A DNA stretch of 64,000 bases from Phlebotomus papatasi (lineage: Eukaryota > Arthropoda > Insecta > Diptera > Psychodidae), in contig NC_077224.1 in the NCBI RefSeq assembly GCF_024763615.1, forward strand, positions 87,740,712-87,804,711, given 5' to 3'. A program made the translations under genes and the position numbers. Below, piece after piece: positions 1-15,200 of this stretch (the stretch's first letter is position 1; the number at the start of each line of letters is the position of its first letter). Under the pieces are notes generated by a model. It saw only the letters and a list, made by a program, of their open reading frames with translations. It made no database searches and was not told the origin of the DNA.

Positions 1-76
1 TGATTAATTAAAAATTCGTGCTGAAATTCTCTTTTTCTCTCTCTCTGTTATTTTTTTCCGGTTGTTGTATGTATAG

Positions 77-250
77 ACAAATATTTCCGTGATACGAACG
101 GAAACAGCCCTCATGTACGATGCAGTTCACCTGTTTGCCAAGGCTCTCCATGACCTGGACACCAGCCAACAGATCGATATTCAACCCCTATCCTGTGATG
201 CTTCAGACACTTGGCCCCACGGATACAGCCTCATAAATTACATGAAGATT
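77..250 (+). CDS. iGluR-1 exon: end of amino-terminal domain
   Basis: The exon follows a long pyrimidine tract and TATAG and ends ATT|GTATGT, with 58 whole codons (phase 0). It contains the end of the LIVBP-like amino-terminal domain, with GYSLINYMK at its end. It matches the last third of the long exon 48122-48693 of iGluR-2, where no intron interrupts. Confidence 0.9.
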
Positions 251-3200
251 GTATGTGAACTAAAATCATATTAATTCCCCTCAAATCAACAATAATTATC
301 TCTTATCGCATGAAAACATCCCACACTGAGCTCTATCGAAGCTCTACTGCTGCAGGCTCAAATTGTTATTTTCTGTACAGGTGGAAATTCGTGGACTTAC
401 CGATGTCATCAAATTCGACCATCAAGGCTTCCGAACGGATTTTGTCCTGGACATTGTAGAGCTTTCGCCTCTGGGATTGAGAAAAGCCGGCACATGGAAT
501 TCAACGCAGGGTGTTAACTTCACAAAGACCTACGGAGAACAGCAAATGGAAATTGTGGAGAATCTCAAGAATAAGACACTTGTTGTCACAACAATTCTCG
601 TAAGTATCGAATTTTCACTGAACCATGATGTTTGCAAAGGGGTTTAGGTGGAAAGTTTCATGAAATTTAAGATCATCACCCTCAGTCAAAGCAACTGGGC
701 ATCTCAAATTACTTCCTTACTCTCAGTTTTCTCAGCAAATAAGCTTGGAAAAATTTTAAATGATTTTGAAACACAGTTAACTTATACCGGCTTCAGACCT
801 GAGCTTTAGCCTAGTTCCCGAGGTTTTAAAAATCAAAAACAGAAACCACTTTTATTGGTTTTCCAGAATTTAATGGGTCATTTGCTCATAACATTCATTT
901 TTTAATCTTAATTTTCCAAAAATTCTTGACTAATAATAAATCAGAAAAGTGAAACCATATAGCTACTAAGCCTTATACGGGCTTCAGACCTAACTGTTTG
1001 CACATTAAAATTTTAATATGATTCACATTAATTGTCGCTGGTGAGATTCCAAATGTGTAATTTGTGTGTTTGAATCATTTTACATTCAAAATTTGATCTA
1101 TTTGTTGATAAAAAGGTAGATTTGGCCCGCAAAAAATGTATTAAATTGATTTATAGCATTAATGCGAAAAATTAATGTGATTTTCTCTTTAATTTTTTAA
1201 TGTGAAAAATATTTATGCTTTAGGTAAATTTAAACTTATTTTTGCAGGCCAAGTCCACTTCTTTATCAATAAATAGAAAAACCCCAAATATTAAGTGACT
1301 CGAAGACACAAATAACATATTTGGACGCTCACAAGCGACAATTAATGTGAATCACATTAAAATTTTAATGTGCAAGTGTGATAACACCGTAAGGCTTAGC
1401 CAAATGGCTTAACTGCTCTAATTTCTTATCAATCATGATTTTTTTTGGGAACATTTAACTTAGGATTGGACTATTAAAGACAAATATCCTATTAGACTCC
1501 CAAAAAGTAATTAAATTGCACGCTATTTAGTATTTTGAGACCTACGGGAACTGGTCTAAACCTCTAGTTTTAAGACCGCTTTAGGTCTGAACCTCCCATT
1601 ATTTTAAGTCAAGTTAGCTAACCAAATACCACTTAAAATTTTGATTTGTAACGGTTAGTACACAAATTTATTAGTACACATTCGAAAATTATTACTCAAA
1701 ACGAAAAATTCGGTATATTGACTCTACCAAAATATTCACAAATTTTTAGAACAAGGATAGAACTTCAAATCTAAAAACTACTAAAGAAAGTATCTCGCTG
1801 TAGCCTGTAAACCTCATAAACGTATCATAGTGCTATTACATAAAAAATGAAAAGGGATCATCTTTCTCTTAAACATTTTTTAGTACATGGCTATCATTAT
1901 TATCATTAGTACATGGAGAAATGTTCAAGAAAAAATATTCAGTAGAAAGATCTCTCCATGTACTAATGATACTAATGATAACCATGTACTAAAGAAATGT
2001 TCATGAGAAAGATGTCCCCTTCTCATTTCCCGTAAATCCCATAAACGTATAATGGTGCTATTGCATTGAATGATGAGAAAGGGACATCTTTCTCTTGAAC
2101 ATTTTTTTTAGTACATAGCTATCTGTAGTATCATTAGTACACAAAAAATGTTTAGCACGAAGATTTATAATGATACTAATGATAGCCATGTACTAAAAAA
2201 AATCGCCTATGAGAAAGGTTTCCCCATGTGCTAATAAATATTAATGATGGCCATGTGCTAAATGACATTTTTTCTTGGAAAAAGATTTCTGATTTTCCCT
2301 TCTCATTTTTCAATGCAATCTTTCTCCTGAACATTCTTTTTTAGCAAATGGCCATGTACTAAAAATGTTCAGGAGGAAGATTTTCCCTTTTCATTTTCCA
2401 ATTGAATAGCACCATAAGAACTTATTTAAAAAATTAAAATTATTGGAACATTACTTTTTACAAATTTAAGGTTATTTCACTCCTTTTTCTGCAGAGTACA
2501 AGAAAACTAAGTATGGAGAAGTTACATTTCCCAAAACATTGACAAAAACATGACAAAACGTTTAACTATTTTACACAAAAAAGACATAAACCATCTAGGA
2601 ACCATAAAAATGCAATATTAGAACCAAATTCCTTTTCATAGAAAAATTTAGAAGAGCACTTTGAAAGTAAAGGTTCGCAATGATACTTGCTAAATGATTT
2701 TTTAATACACGCTAAAGAAATTTCAATTGAGAAACTTTTGAGAATCACTGTAAATTTCACTGTACACTGTAGAAGTTTGTACTGCTAAAAATAGACAGTT
2801 CCATATTTAGGAATTATTCCATGAAAAAACTGGTAACTGCCATTTTACAATACAATTACAATGCAATTTTCCTCTTGAAATTTTTCATAATTTCAATGCT
2901 TTAGGACAAATTAGTACTTCAAGATCCATACCGGAATTTTTTAGTACTCTTGATCTAAAATTGATTTTTAGATCTCTTAATCTACTTGCGAAACTATTGT
3001 CTTTTAATTAAGTAATTTAGTACACAACATTTATCGAGGACTTTGTACTAAAATTAATGTTTTGTACCAAATTCTTATTTCAATTATTAAAAGAAAAATC
3101 TATGGCATTACTTGGCGCAACTACTAAAACTTTATAGATTTTTTTTTATGAAAAATAATTGGTTAGTTGAGTGGCATAGTACTTGGTCTGTTTTGCAAAT

Positions 3201-6200
3201 GTTCAAATATTATTCTAGGTTAAAGGGAATTCATTGACAGATTTTTAGGTTATTCAAAATTCCAATACATTAAATCCCTTACTCAATTTAATTCAGTCGG
3301 TTTGTACATCTAGGTTACGGATGATCTAGTCAAAAACAAATTTAATAAATTAGATTAGATTTTATTAGATTTATTTGTTAGTTCATGCAGTTCAGTACAG
3401 GCTTTATTTGTACTAATCACAAAATTTGCAAATTATAAAGCAGAATATTTTATGCATACTGAAAAGCGTCTCAATCAGATGAAATGTTGCGATAATAAAA
3501 TTAGTACAAAATGAATACTAAAATTCTCTGCAATTAGAACTGGTCAAAAACAAATTTAATAAATTAGCACAGGCCAGGGGCATGACGTTTCCTATGTTTC
3601 CCATGTTTCTAGCGTGCCGAAAAAATTTTTGAGGTCATTATCTATTTTCTGTCATTGTAAAATGAATTAGCAAATATTACAAATACAAAATAAAAGCCAA
3701 TTTAATATAGAATGGGCAACCGAAAACCCCAAATTAGCAACCTACATAGTTTCGGAGATATCTCGTGAAACGTGTATGAAAACAGTAAAAAATTTACAAT
3801 AAAACTGGTCGCATTTTTCAGAGCTAATGTCACCCCCCCTGGTACAGGCTATGTACTAATCACCAAAGCCGTAAATTATACGACAAAATTTTTAATGCAT
3901 ACTGAAAAGCTTCTGAGTTAACTGAAATGTTGCAATAATAAAATTAGTACAAAATGAGTTCTAAAAAATCCATATTTTATACAAATTTTCAGCTATACGT
4001 TATACTTGAACTTCGAAATCTCTATTATTGCTTTGAAAAAATGCATTAAACGTAGAAAGATTGCCAGATATTTTATTATTCTTCTATATTCGTCGCTTGT
4101 ACTAAAACAGTAATTATTAAAATAAAATAAATACAATATTAAAATGAATGCACAAGAACTTTTTTAAGTGCACCTTTAATATTTTGAATAGCAGCATTAA
4201 AGACTATGCAAATTATCATTAAATAAACACAGTTTGTACTAAAAAAAATATTTTAGGGAAAATAATTAAAATTAAGTAAAAGTCTTTTATAAGTCGAATT
4301 AAGTCATTTCAATCATTTCGAACAATTCCAGTAAAAAATTAGTACAGAGCAATTTCCTTTCAGTGCAATTCTAATCCTGTGAATAGGTATTATAAAAGAC
4401 AATCAACTATGTCTTGGGAAATAGTTTCTGACATGAATTCTCATGAAATAAATGAGTCTGTCAGAAAATTTCTGAGAAACATTGCATCCCTTGAAAGATT
4501 TTCCTGTGAAAGTAGCATGTGAGGAAGCTTAGAGAACATGGGAAATCCATTAGAATGTCGATTCTTTTATCTCACTATTCAAACCTTTACCCTCTTTGGA
4601 CTTTTGCAGAGTTCTCCTTATTGCATGAGGAAGGATTCGGCAGAGAAATTGACAGGAAATGATCAATTTGAGGGATATGCAATTGATTTAATTCACGAAA
4701 TCTCCAAGATTTTGGGTTTCAATTACACCCTGAGACTTGCACCTGATGGCCGATATGGCAGTTACAATAAAGAAACAGGGTGAGATTTGCAGTTTAACCA
4801 ATTTTAATTTTTACCTTATCTCAAAGTAACGTTGCAATATTTCTTTTCCAAATAAAATGAAATAAAATAAAAAAAAAGGGAATGGGATGGCATGGTACGT
4901 GAATTATTGGAGCAACGAGCAGATTTAGCTATAGCCGATTTAACAATCACCTTCGATCGAGAACAGGTGAGAGCATATTGTCGAGTGGGTTTTCCTTTTG
5001 TGGCTTTTCCAAGAGGGGAGACAATACTCAACAAGATACCCGAGTTATTGTGTTTAGAACAGCACAAAAATACAATATTGGGGATGGTTGAATTGTGTGA
5101 AAAATATCCCTCTTGTGTTCAATTTCTCTTGCAGGTTGTGGATTTTACAATGCCATTCATGAATCTGGGGATATCCGTGCTGTATAGGAAGCCAGTTAAG
5201 CAGGTGTGTATTTTATTTCCTCAACTTTAACCCCACACAAAAGGAAATCCCAAACTCACACTAGACCACCCAGCAATTAAGAATCACTTAGGGATATTGA
5301 ATTTTTCAAGTGACATACTTTAACAAAGGTGGGTCCTTTTTTGTACCTTCTGGGAGAGCTTTTATTAAATTACACCCTTCCCCATTTTACAAATTCAGAG
5401 CTTTTCAAACTTTGGAAATTCAAAGCACACCAAATGATAGAATGTTCTGAAGTATTTTTGCCATATAAATCCCTTCTGGTATGTATAATTAATCATTAAT
5501 AATTAACATGTCATCATACTATAAAAGGTTTAAACTTTATATATTTTAGGCGCAAAAACGAATACAGAAATGTAGTGAAGAAGGGTAGGGCACTTCGACA
5601 TTGAAAATCTTTCTTTCCTTCAAGAAACGAAAGTAATAATTTCGCAAGACATTGAAAATTTCCCTTTGTCCCAAGAAGATAAACTAATAATTTCCCTAAT
5701 TTATCAATGCAGAGAAAATGTGTTTTTGTCTCAAGAAACGAAGCTAATAATTTCCCAAGACATAGAAAATGTTCCATTAGCCTCAGAAGTGAAAATAATA
5801 ATTTTCAAATACACAGGAAATTTCCCTTTGTCTTAAGAAGAGAAACTGATAATTTTCCAAAATACTGAAAATATTCCTTTGCGCATAGAAGCGAAAGGAA
5901 TAATTTCTGAGAACACAGAAAATGTCGTTTGCCTCAAGAAGCGAAAGCAATAATTTCCCAGAATACAGAAAATACCCCTATGCGCCTGGAAGTGAAACTA
6001 ATAATTTCTCAAAACACAGAAAATGTCCCTTATGCCCAAGAAGTGAAACTAATAATTTCCCAAAATACAGAAAATATTCCTTTGCGCCTAGAAGCGAAAG
6101 AAATAATTTCCCAGAACATAAAAAATATCCCTTTGTCCCGAGAAAGGAAAGAAATAATTACACGATGCGCGGAAAATATTTATTCTTTGCCTCAAGGAAC

Positions 6201-9200
6201 AAACTTAAAATTTCCCAAAACAGAGAAAATATCCTTTTGCGCCTAGAAGCGAAAGAAATAATTTTCCAGAACACACAAAATGATCCTTTACGCCAAGAAG
6301 TGAAACTAATAATTTCCCTAATTTTTCGATACACAGAAAATGTTTTTTTTTCGCCCCAAGAAGCGAAGCTAATAATTTCCCAAAAGACAGAAAATATCCC
6401 TTTTGCGCAAAAAGTGAAACTAATAATTTCCCAAAATACAGAAAATGTCCCTTTTGCCCAATAAGCTAATCTAGTAATTTCCCAAAAGACAGAAAGTATC
6501 CATTTGCCCCGAGAAGAGAAATAATTTCTCAGAACACAGAAAATGTCCCTTTTGCATAAGAAGCTAATCTAATAATTTCCCAAAACACAGAAAATATTCC
6601 TTTGCTCCGAGAAGCGAAAGAAATAATTTCCCAAAACACAAAAAATGTCCCTTTTGCCCAAGAAGCTAATCTAATAATTTCCTAAAAGACAGAAAGTATC
6701 CCTTTGCCTCGAGAAGCGTAAGAAATAATTTCTCAGAACACAGAAAATGTCCCTTTTGCCCAAGGAGCGAATCTAATACTTTCCCAAAACACAGAAAGTA
6801 TCCCTTAGCCCCGAGAAGCAAAAGAAATAATTTCCCAGAACACAGAAAACCTACCCTTGCCCTAAAAAGCGAAACTTGAAATTGTCTAAAACAGAAAATT
6901 TCCCTAATAATTTTCCAAAACACGAAAAATGATCATCTGCCTCAAAACGCGAAATTAATAATTTCCCAAATTTTGGCTTTTCAGAATTTCGTCTCATCCA
7001 GAATTTCATTCGCCCATTTGCGATTGTGGATTTTTTGGACCTTGACGTTTTCATATTTTGATTTCAATCATCTTTCAATATAAGCGTGTTACCTTTAAGG
7101 TTTTCATGCTTGTTATTGTAAACGTTTTTGTCTTGTAGGTCAGGTGTTCGAAACGAATCCGTAATTATTGAAAGCATCCTTGCGTTTCTGGAAAACTTTC
7201 CGAATTTCTTGAACGCAATTTTGCGTTTCTGGTCGTTTTCGTATTTCGAGGCGAGTGTCATGGAAAGGTTTCCGTGTTTCTTGAAATCAATTCAATTTCT
7301 TGGAAATATTTCTGTGTTTAATGGAAAAGTTTCCATGCTTTTTGGAAACGATTCTAGAACATTGGGAGCATTTCCGTATTTCTGGAAACGTTTCCGAATT
7401 TCTTGGAAACATTTCCGTATTTTGATACGATTATGATTATACGTTTCTTGGAAAGGTTTCATAAAAGTAATTCTGGTTCTTGAATGCAATTTTATTTCAC
7501 GGAAACGCATATTTTTCGGAGATGTTTCGTGTTTCTTGGTTGCAATTTCGTAGTTATTGAGAACGTTTTTATTGAACGTAGTTATTGAAACGTTCGGAAA
7601 CCTTTTCGAATTTCTTGAAATGTTTCTGTGTTCCTTGACAACAATTGAATTTCCTGAATGCGCTTCTTTATTTCTCGGAAACACTTGCGTAAATGATTTC
7701 CTAATTATTGAAAATGTGTCCGAATTCTCTAGGTTTCTCCGTTTCGTTTTTAGAAATATTTCTGCGTTTCTTATAAATGTTTTTAGAGGCGCTTCTTTGA
7801 TGACAAAATAAACTATTTAGACCTCAGTACAGGATAAATCGAAAGTGATCAAATGTCTATTATAAAATGAAACATAACTGAAAAGAATGCGTTTTTACAA
7901 CATTGCATAGATAGAGAGGAATTGTTGAAATTTAAATCTCTCATAAAAAGGCATATAAAATGTTTTCGAGTAAAAATATTATTTAGATAATATTAATAAT
8001 ATTTTTCAGGTAATATATCAATTTGATTTTGAACATATATATAATGACTGATATAACGGGTTACCCAAGAAGCAAAATAGCTGCCTTATAGAACCAAGTA
8101 TTAGACAAGTCTTTTAGTGCACTTTTAAAAGACTATTTATTCACAAAAATAGGGTCAACCCTTTTACAATTGTGAATGAAAAAAAAGAAAAAAAAAGAAA
8201 AAAATGAGATAAAGAAATTATTAAAAAGAGAAGAAGTTAATAAATTCAGAAGTTTAAATTTAAGTACAAATAAAAAGATAAAAAAAGTAAAGAAAAAAAA
8301 AGTAAAGAAAAATTCCTAAGCTTCTCAGGCTTCAACTAAACTTCAACTTAAAGTGAAAATTTTCTGTGGAAATTCCTATAGGAGCTCTTAAAATCCTTGT
8401 GAGTACGCCACTTTACTTATAGTAATCTCAGTGATAGAGGCAAGAACTTTATAAGTAAATAAATATGTTTTTGGTTCTATAGTGCCTTACTAAGGGAATT
8501 CTACAAGACTATTTTAAGAAAAAATTGCTGTTTGGGTAAATACTTACGTAATATGGCTGTCAGTCTAGTCCTGTAATTCAACTTATTGCCAAATATTTCT
8601 TTTATTTGAATTTAAGTGTTTTAGAGTGTCTATTAATATCCCTAAAAGTCTTTTCGAAAGCCTAAAATCGTATGAATTGATAATGTTTTCTAATGCATTG
8701 CAAAAACATTATTGATCGCCTGCCTAAGGATTAAATGAAACTTTTGAGAGACTGTACCTGAGAGTGTTTTCAAATGAATAAATTACCATTTGAAACACCC
8801 AACTTCGCACTAAGCTGTGAGAACCTTTCATAAACTAGAAAATCAAAAATAAAATTGAAAAGTTCGAAAGTTTCCACAAAAGTATCTTGCAAGAACTTTT
8901 CCTCAAAGATTTTCTTCTCTCTGTTTTTTTTTCAGCCACCAAATTTATTCTCCTTCCTGAGTCCTCTTTCATTAGACGTCTGGATTTACATGGCGACAGC
9001 TTATCTTGGTGTTTCTGTTCTTCTATTCATCCTAGCCAGGTATGTTGGACTGTAATCCCTTAATTTCCCAAGCACAGAAGTTGCGTAAAATGTCAGAGAG
9101 AAAATCCATTAAGTGGTAGCTCTCCACAAGAAATCCATCCACTTGAGCACTAAATCTTTCTTCCATGCCCCCGCCCCCTGTGCTGAAAATTCGTGACATT

Positions 9201-12200
9201 TGCAATGTGCAATGTGGAAAATGTGCCTCAAAACCCTCTCTTCCCTCGCTTAATTTAAGATTTACGCCCTACGAATGGCCATCGACATCTTCATGTGACC
9301 CAGGGAAGATGGAAACTCAATTTACGTTGATGAATTGCATGTGGTTTGCAATTGGATCACTTATGCAGCAGGGATGTGAAATTCTGCCCAAGTAAGAATT
9401 CTTTTTCCCACCATCAATTCTTCCCTTCAGCCTCAGTTTTTTTTTTTGTGTATTCCACCCCAAAAATTATCCAATATCCATCCAGAGAGATTTTTTTTAA
9501 TACACCATTTGAGAAACGTGCTTCGAATGGTTTGAGATGGAAGAAAACTCCCTTAAAATTTTTCAGGCTTTCGGCACTTCCTTAAACTTCTTTGATCTTA
9601 CAAATCCACCCAATTTCTTGTCCGTTCCATTCCACTTGGAAGAAATTTTTCTGATCCATTCTAATGGTATTTTTACATTGAGAATCACCCGAATCACCGA
9701 AGGTTAAAGTGAAATTGGAAATTTCTCCTTTGTTGGAAGAAGAATAAGTTGAAAAGCATTGAGAGTTTAACTCTAATTTTCACTTCTTCCTCTCGTATTC
9801 AGATATCGTGCGTGAAAAAAAATCATTCATATGTGTCTAATGTGAAAATTGAGGACATTAAATTTTCATGTCAAGCACTCTCTGTCGAGTTTCCATCAAG
9901 TACCCACCCGGCAAATTCTGCAGAATTCTGCAGAAATTCGTCAGAATTGAATTACTAAATGCCGAAAAATCAGCAGAATTTCTGCAGAATTTTGTTCTAA
10001 GGTGGATCCGATCGTTGTATGAAAATTCTGCAGAATTTTTTGCAGAATTTCTATAGAAAATTTTAAAATTATCGGCAGAATTTCTTTAGAGTATTTAGAT
10101 GATTTCTACATTTCTTCTACCCTTTCTAATGTTTCTAAACATTATTTTAACTACATAAAAATATGTATTTCAATTTATTTAAAATTCAATTTTTGTTCAA
10201 CAATTTTACGTGAATACTCTCTTTTTTTACAATATTATTATAATGTTATAATACAATATTATTAAATCAGCCATAATAGAAAATACGAAGGGGAAGGAAA
10301 TGGTTAGAAAACACGAAAGAAATTCGCGATGCTCACGAAGTCGCACGACTATCCCGAAGCCACACGAAGTATCCGATTGAATGACAAGAAACGTTAAAAT
10401 TTCAAAAGTGCAGAATTGCAGATCGAAGTTTTGCTGGGACTATCCAAGAAAACAAATTGGCAATTGGAATTCAAATCAGGAAAGAGGCCAATTTTAACAA
10501 ACTCGACAGAATGTCGCATTTTCAGTCCGCCATTTTGAGCAAAAATTTTGCATGACCTTCCGCGAAGCATGAAAACTATTCGGACTATTTTTCTCAAGTA
10601 ATTGAACTAAAATTACTAAAAATCCATTCTCGACAGCAATTTAGATTAAAATTGCCCGGGAATAAATCATCTAAAATCACTCAATTTGCGTATGATGTAT
10701 AATACCATGGTAAGGAATGGGTTAAGTGGATTTTATCTAGGTAGCGTAGTCATAACGATCCACACAACGAAGTGCCCAGATTAGCGCAATTGACAGGATA
10801 CAATTCCTTATCAACTTGTATGAGAATCATAAAATCAAAAAATTCTCGAAACGCCACTAAAAAATTTAAGGTGCGATATGCTCATGTTTATTTACTGTGT
10901 CATTGTTGCTTTGAATGTGGTACAGATCGCTGATACAAAGACTTTACTAACACATGAGCATTAGGGTGTGTCAAATTTTTTTTTTTATCTTTTTGGCCCG
11001 GAAAGAAAATTAATCTATATGATGAAACAATTAAATGCTTCTTAGACATGAAAAATATCGGACGTCGTTTAGAGGTGCTCCAAGGCCAGTTTATATAAAG
11101 TGAAAAATCTCGAAAATTCATAAATTTTGCCCGGAAGAAATTTCTCTACGGAAAACTACTGAGTATTTTATCTCAATATTTTAGTGGAATATTGCTTATT
11201 TAGTAGACAATGTTTTTGCAAAATTTTATTGAGATCAGATAAGAAAGGTCTCCGGCCCAGCTACAACATACTAAAATTTGAGATTAATCGATACCGCATG
11301 GATCGAGTTATTGTGAAAACATAATTTGGGGGTTTTCCAAAATGGCGGAAGGGTGTATCTGACATTGCCTACTTCTAGCGGCCCATTAACGTATTTAGAA
11401 TTTACCGAAAATCGCTTGTCGATATCCTCACTCCGTTCTCTCTCCTGAAATGCTTATACGACGGACGGAACGGGACGAGACGCGACGTCCACGAAAATCA
11501 ATTTTTAGCAGATATCATATTCGTGATCTAGGAGTGTCAAAACGTGTTTAGACAAAGTTTGAACGAGGTCGGATTTCATCCGTGACTACAAAAGCTGAGA
11601 TTGTAAAGAATCTCAGCTAAAGACGAAATTGATCGTATTTAGCGGTATCTTTAATTCGATAAATTCGAAGATATGGCCCAATTCGCAAAAAATTACTCTG
11701 ACTCAAAAATGACTGGTTAATAAATTGATCAAAAAAAATTACTCCTAATTGGAATCTTAAAAATTAGTCGTATTCGCGTCGAATTTTGGTCACAGCATTA
11801 CTCAAGATTGAATTAGTAATATTATTGTTATTTTACGGTTCTAAAATTTACTCTACCATGCAGTAACAAAAGCGACTCCAAATGACGGTATTTTTCCGTA
11901 CAAAATATGACGCGCCAAAAACAATGCATTTGGCGTCCTTCTCTAGCGCATAGGTACGAAATCGACGTACACACTTTGAATGAAAACGTTAAGTGTACTT
12001 CACAACTTTGTATTGCATTACGACTGTAGACAATATTTTCTCAACAATTCTTCACATTTTCCATCGTTTTCTACTACGTTCTATGTAAATTTCTCTAATT
12101 TTTCCATAATTACCTACACACATTTGCGAAGATTTTTGCCGTTCGCCTATTGCTGAATGAGCCATCCGACATGTCGAAAATTTTCCCATTGGATGGCAAC

Positions 12201-15200
12201 AATACAAAAAAATCTTTTAAAATTTTCACTAAATAGGTCTTTTCGACACAAAATTTTAATCACAGGACACTCCAAAGACTGGAGCAAACTCCTAAATCAC
12301 AAAATTTCATTTTGCAAAAAAAAAATGTTTGTGTGTTTATCATGCAAAAAATTGCCTAATTTTCACTTTACTTCTGTCGGCACTGTACTTTTTCGAATCA
12401 CAACACACATCTCTACTGAAGGAGCTTTTCCTCCCAATATACACTATTATATTGTTGAGAAAACACGCGAAAATGTCAATTACTTTGCGAATTCACAGCT
12501 CTGATTAGTTCTATTTGCCATTTGACAAGTGAAATTTCCCCTCAGATATATCCAGTGAGGAGAAGAATTTTTATTATTACACTGGAAGTCGGCGCCATAT
12601 TTTAGTCGTAGGCGGGTAATCTCAGAGTTATTATGACGCCAAATGACTTCCGTAATTACCGTCATATTATTCCCCACTTTCCGTCATTCGACTCTCTGAC
12701 GACCGTCATAGGACCCGTTTTTGGAATCCAGAATACATACATCCAACGGTAATCTTACTCCAAATTGCTATTTGGGGGCGGAGAAACAGAATCACAGAAT
12801 GGAATAATTGAGAATCACGGAATACCGAATTGAATTATTAGCAGAATCATCTCACTCTTGGAACCATTAGAATCTCATTGTGGAATCACATGGAATAAAC
12901 GGAGTATGGATACAAATTTTCGATCTTGAACAACCCTTTGGTAGTACTTCAACTGATTCCTTGTCGTCTTGAAGGGTTAACTTTTGTGATAACACACACA
13001 AACTCGAACATTTGTTTTTACACAGATTGTTGGACTTAAGAAAAATGCTGAATATGTACCTCTCTGTCGCATTCGGATTTTAGATAAACAGAAAAAAAAC
13101 TACAGGCTCAAACATAAAATACAAAATATGATTTATATTTGTTATAGCTCCAGCGACTCATTTTATAATATTCATATGATCTATTGATTACTTTCTTCTA
13201 TTTTCTTAATACAAAATTAGATAAGGTATAGCACCTTCGTGTGCTTTCGATACAGTGAAAATGTTAAAATTATTCAAGTTGAAAGATCTAGAATCGTCCA
13301 ATTTAACAAATGGTACAGCCCTATCAACTTCACAGTGCAAAGTATATGATCCATTATAGAGTTCGATTCGACTAAATTTAGCAATGTGTAGATCATAATT
13401 GCAATTCAACTTGTGAGAGTATGATTTATGTATTTTTAATATATTTTTATGATATTTCGATGATAGTGTACAGAGTGTGATGTTAAGGTCTTGGTTTTTC
13501 TCAACCACAATACCGATCCCATTTAAGAACGTATTTTGCACTTTAGTTATATTTATTTTACTATTTGTAAGTTCAATAAACATTTTCTTTGTGAAATCAA
13601 ACCCAACTTGAACTTGGTTCTTAAAACATGGCACGAGACTTCTTTCTGATCCGCAGATTGTCATGATATCACTTTGGCATAGGCTGTAATATCTTTTCCT
13701 GGAAATATTTGAAAATTGATAATGCGTAGTTGAGTTACCTTTGTAGGTTTGGATAATGTCACGAATCTCATTGTGTGTCAAAATGTGTCGATATTCAGCA
13801 AATACTTCAAAGATTTCCTCTTTACTGAAGATTGGGAAACGAATTTTGTAGAGAACATCTCCCAAAATCTCTCGAAGATTTTTAGGAGTGCATGGGATCT
13901 GTAATTTGAGGCAATTGTGCTGTGCCCATGTCATAATTGCACTAAAAAGTTCAAATTCCTCACAGTTCAAGCCATCCAATTTGGCTATTTCATTCAACTG
14001 CTTTTGCGAAAGGCTCAAGAAAATTTCCAATGTAGCTTCAGTTTTTACAAGAAACCTAAAATTAAATTCTATAAAATTCAAAATTTTCTTTTTAAATAGA
14101 GAGCCGTGGTTCAAAAATGAGCATTTGCTGTAAAGTGTCAGACATGAATTCCTATCCAACATATTGAATAGATAATCTTCGCAAATCTTAATCAATCCTT
14201 GTACATGGAATCGACTTGCTAATTTGAGGACATCAAAAGCTATATCATTATTCATTGAAACTTTTCCACTGTAGCAGTATTTTAGGAAACATAGGAAAGC
14301 ACTGTACGTCACATCTTCTATCAGCAACTCCTTTTTGTCTAACTTCAAATTTTTGAACACGTTATCAAACACAGAACTACGTAGAGACAGGACGAACTTA
14401 TGACCAGGAACTCTTGTCCTTTCATCTCCGACTAAGAATATCACATCTGACATTAAATTATTGCAGTAGAGTTCTGACATCCTATCCAACATCAAACTGC
14501 TGCTAGCGCTGTCAGGGTTCGCCATTCTGTGCATAAAAAATGGGCAACGTATCAATTGTGAAATTCAATACACTCAATAAAAATTTCAAAGAACAGAGAA
14601 TAAAAGACCTGTGAATCTGAAGTCGCACAAAATTGTTTCTATAAAATCTGTTCAACTAATTCCTGATAAATAAATACAAATAAATTGCAAATGTTGCAAA
14701 TGCTTAAAGGAAAAGTTAACCGACTTTCAATGACCACGGTCACACCACTTATGAGGGATGATTAGTATATAAGGCGTATTGAAGTCTGCATGAGTATCGT
14801 ATATCGCACGCTGGAGATTTAAGTGGCACATTGAAGATTTTGATATTTTGAAATAAACAAAGGGTTACTCAAGATCGAAAATTGGTGTCCATATTCCGTT
14901 TATTCCATTGGGATTCCAAAGTGATTCTAACCCAAGGGGCATTTGATATCCAAATAATGTATGTCTCAAATGTAACCAACATATTTTCAACGTAATCGAG
15001 CGAAAATTATGTGCGTTGAATGCCAGTATAATAACTTGACTAAAAATTATATAGAAAATATCAGTTATTTTCTACATATAATACATTTTTTTTTTTGATA
15101 AATTCCAATTAAAATATTGTTATTTTCCCTTAAAATTACGACTAAACATTTTTAGATCCATAAACAAGTCATAATATAATCTATTTTTGAGTGAAAATGT

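Noticed and set aside
5922..6464. 180-codon open frame with 17-residue repeats
   Set aside because: It is the 51-bp minisatellite read in frame. Two frames are open at once, composition is extreme, and there is no start context or splice link.
7292..7684. 130-codon minus-strand frame
   Set aside because: Repeat array read through; an overlapping plus-strand frame is equally open.
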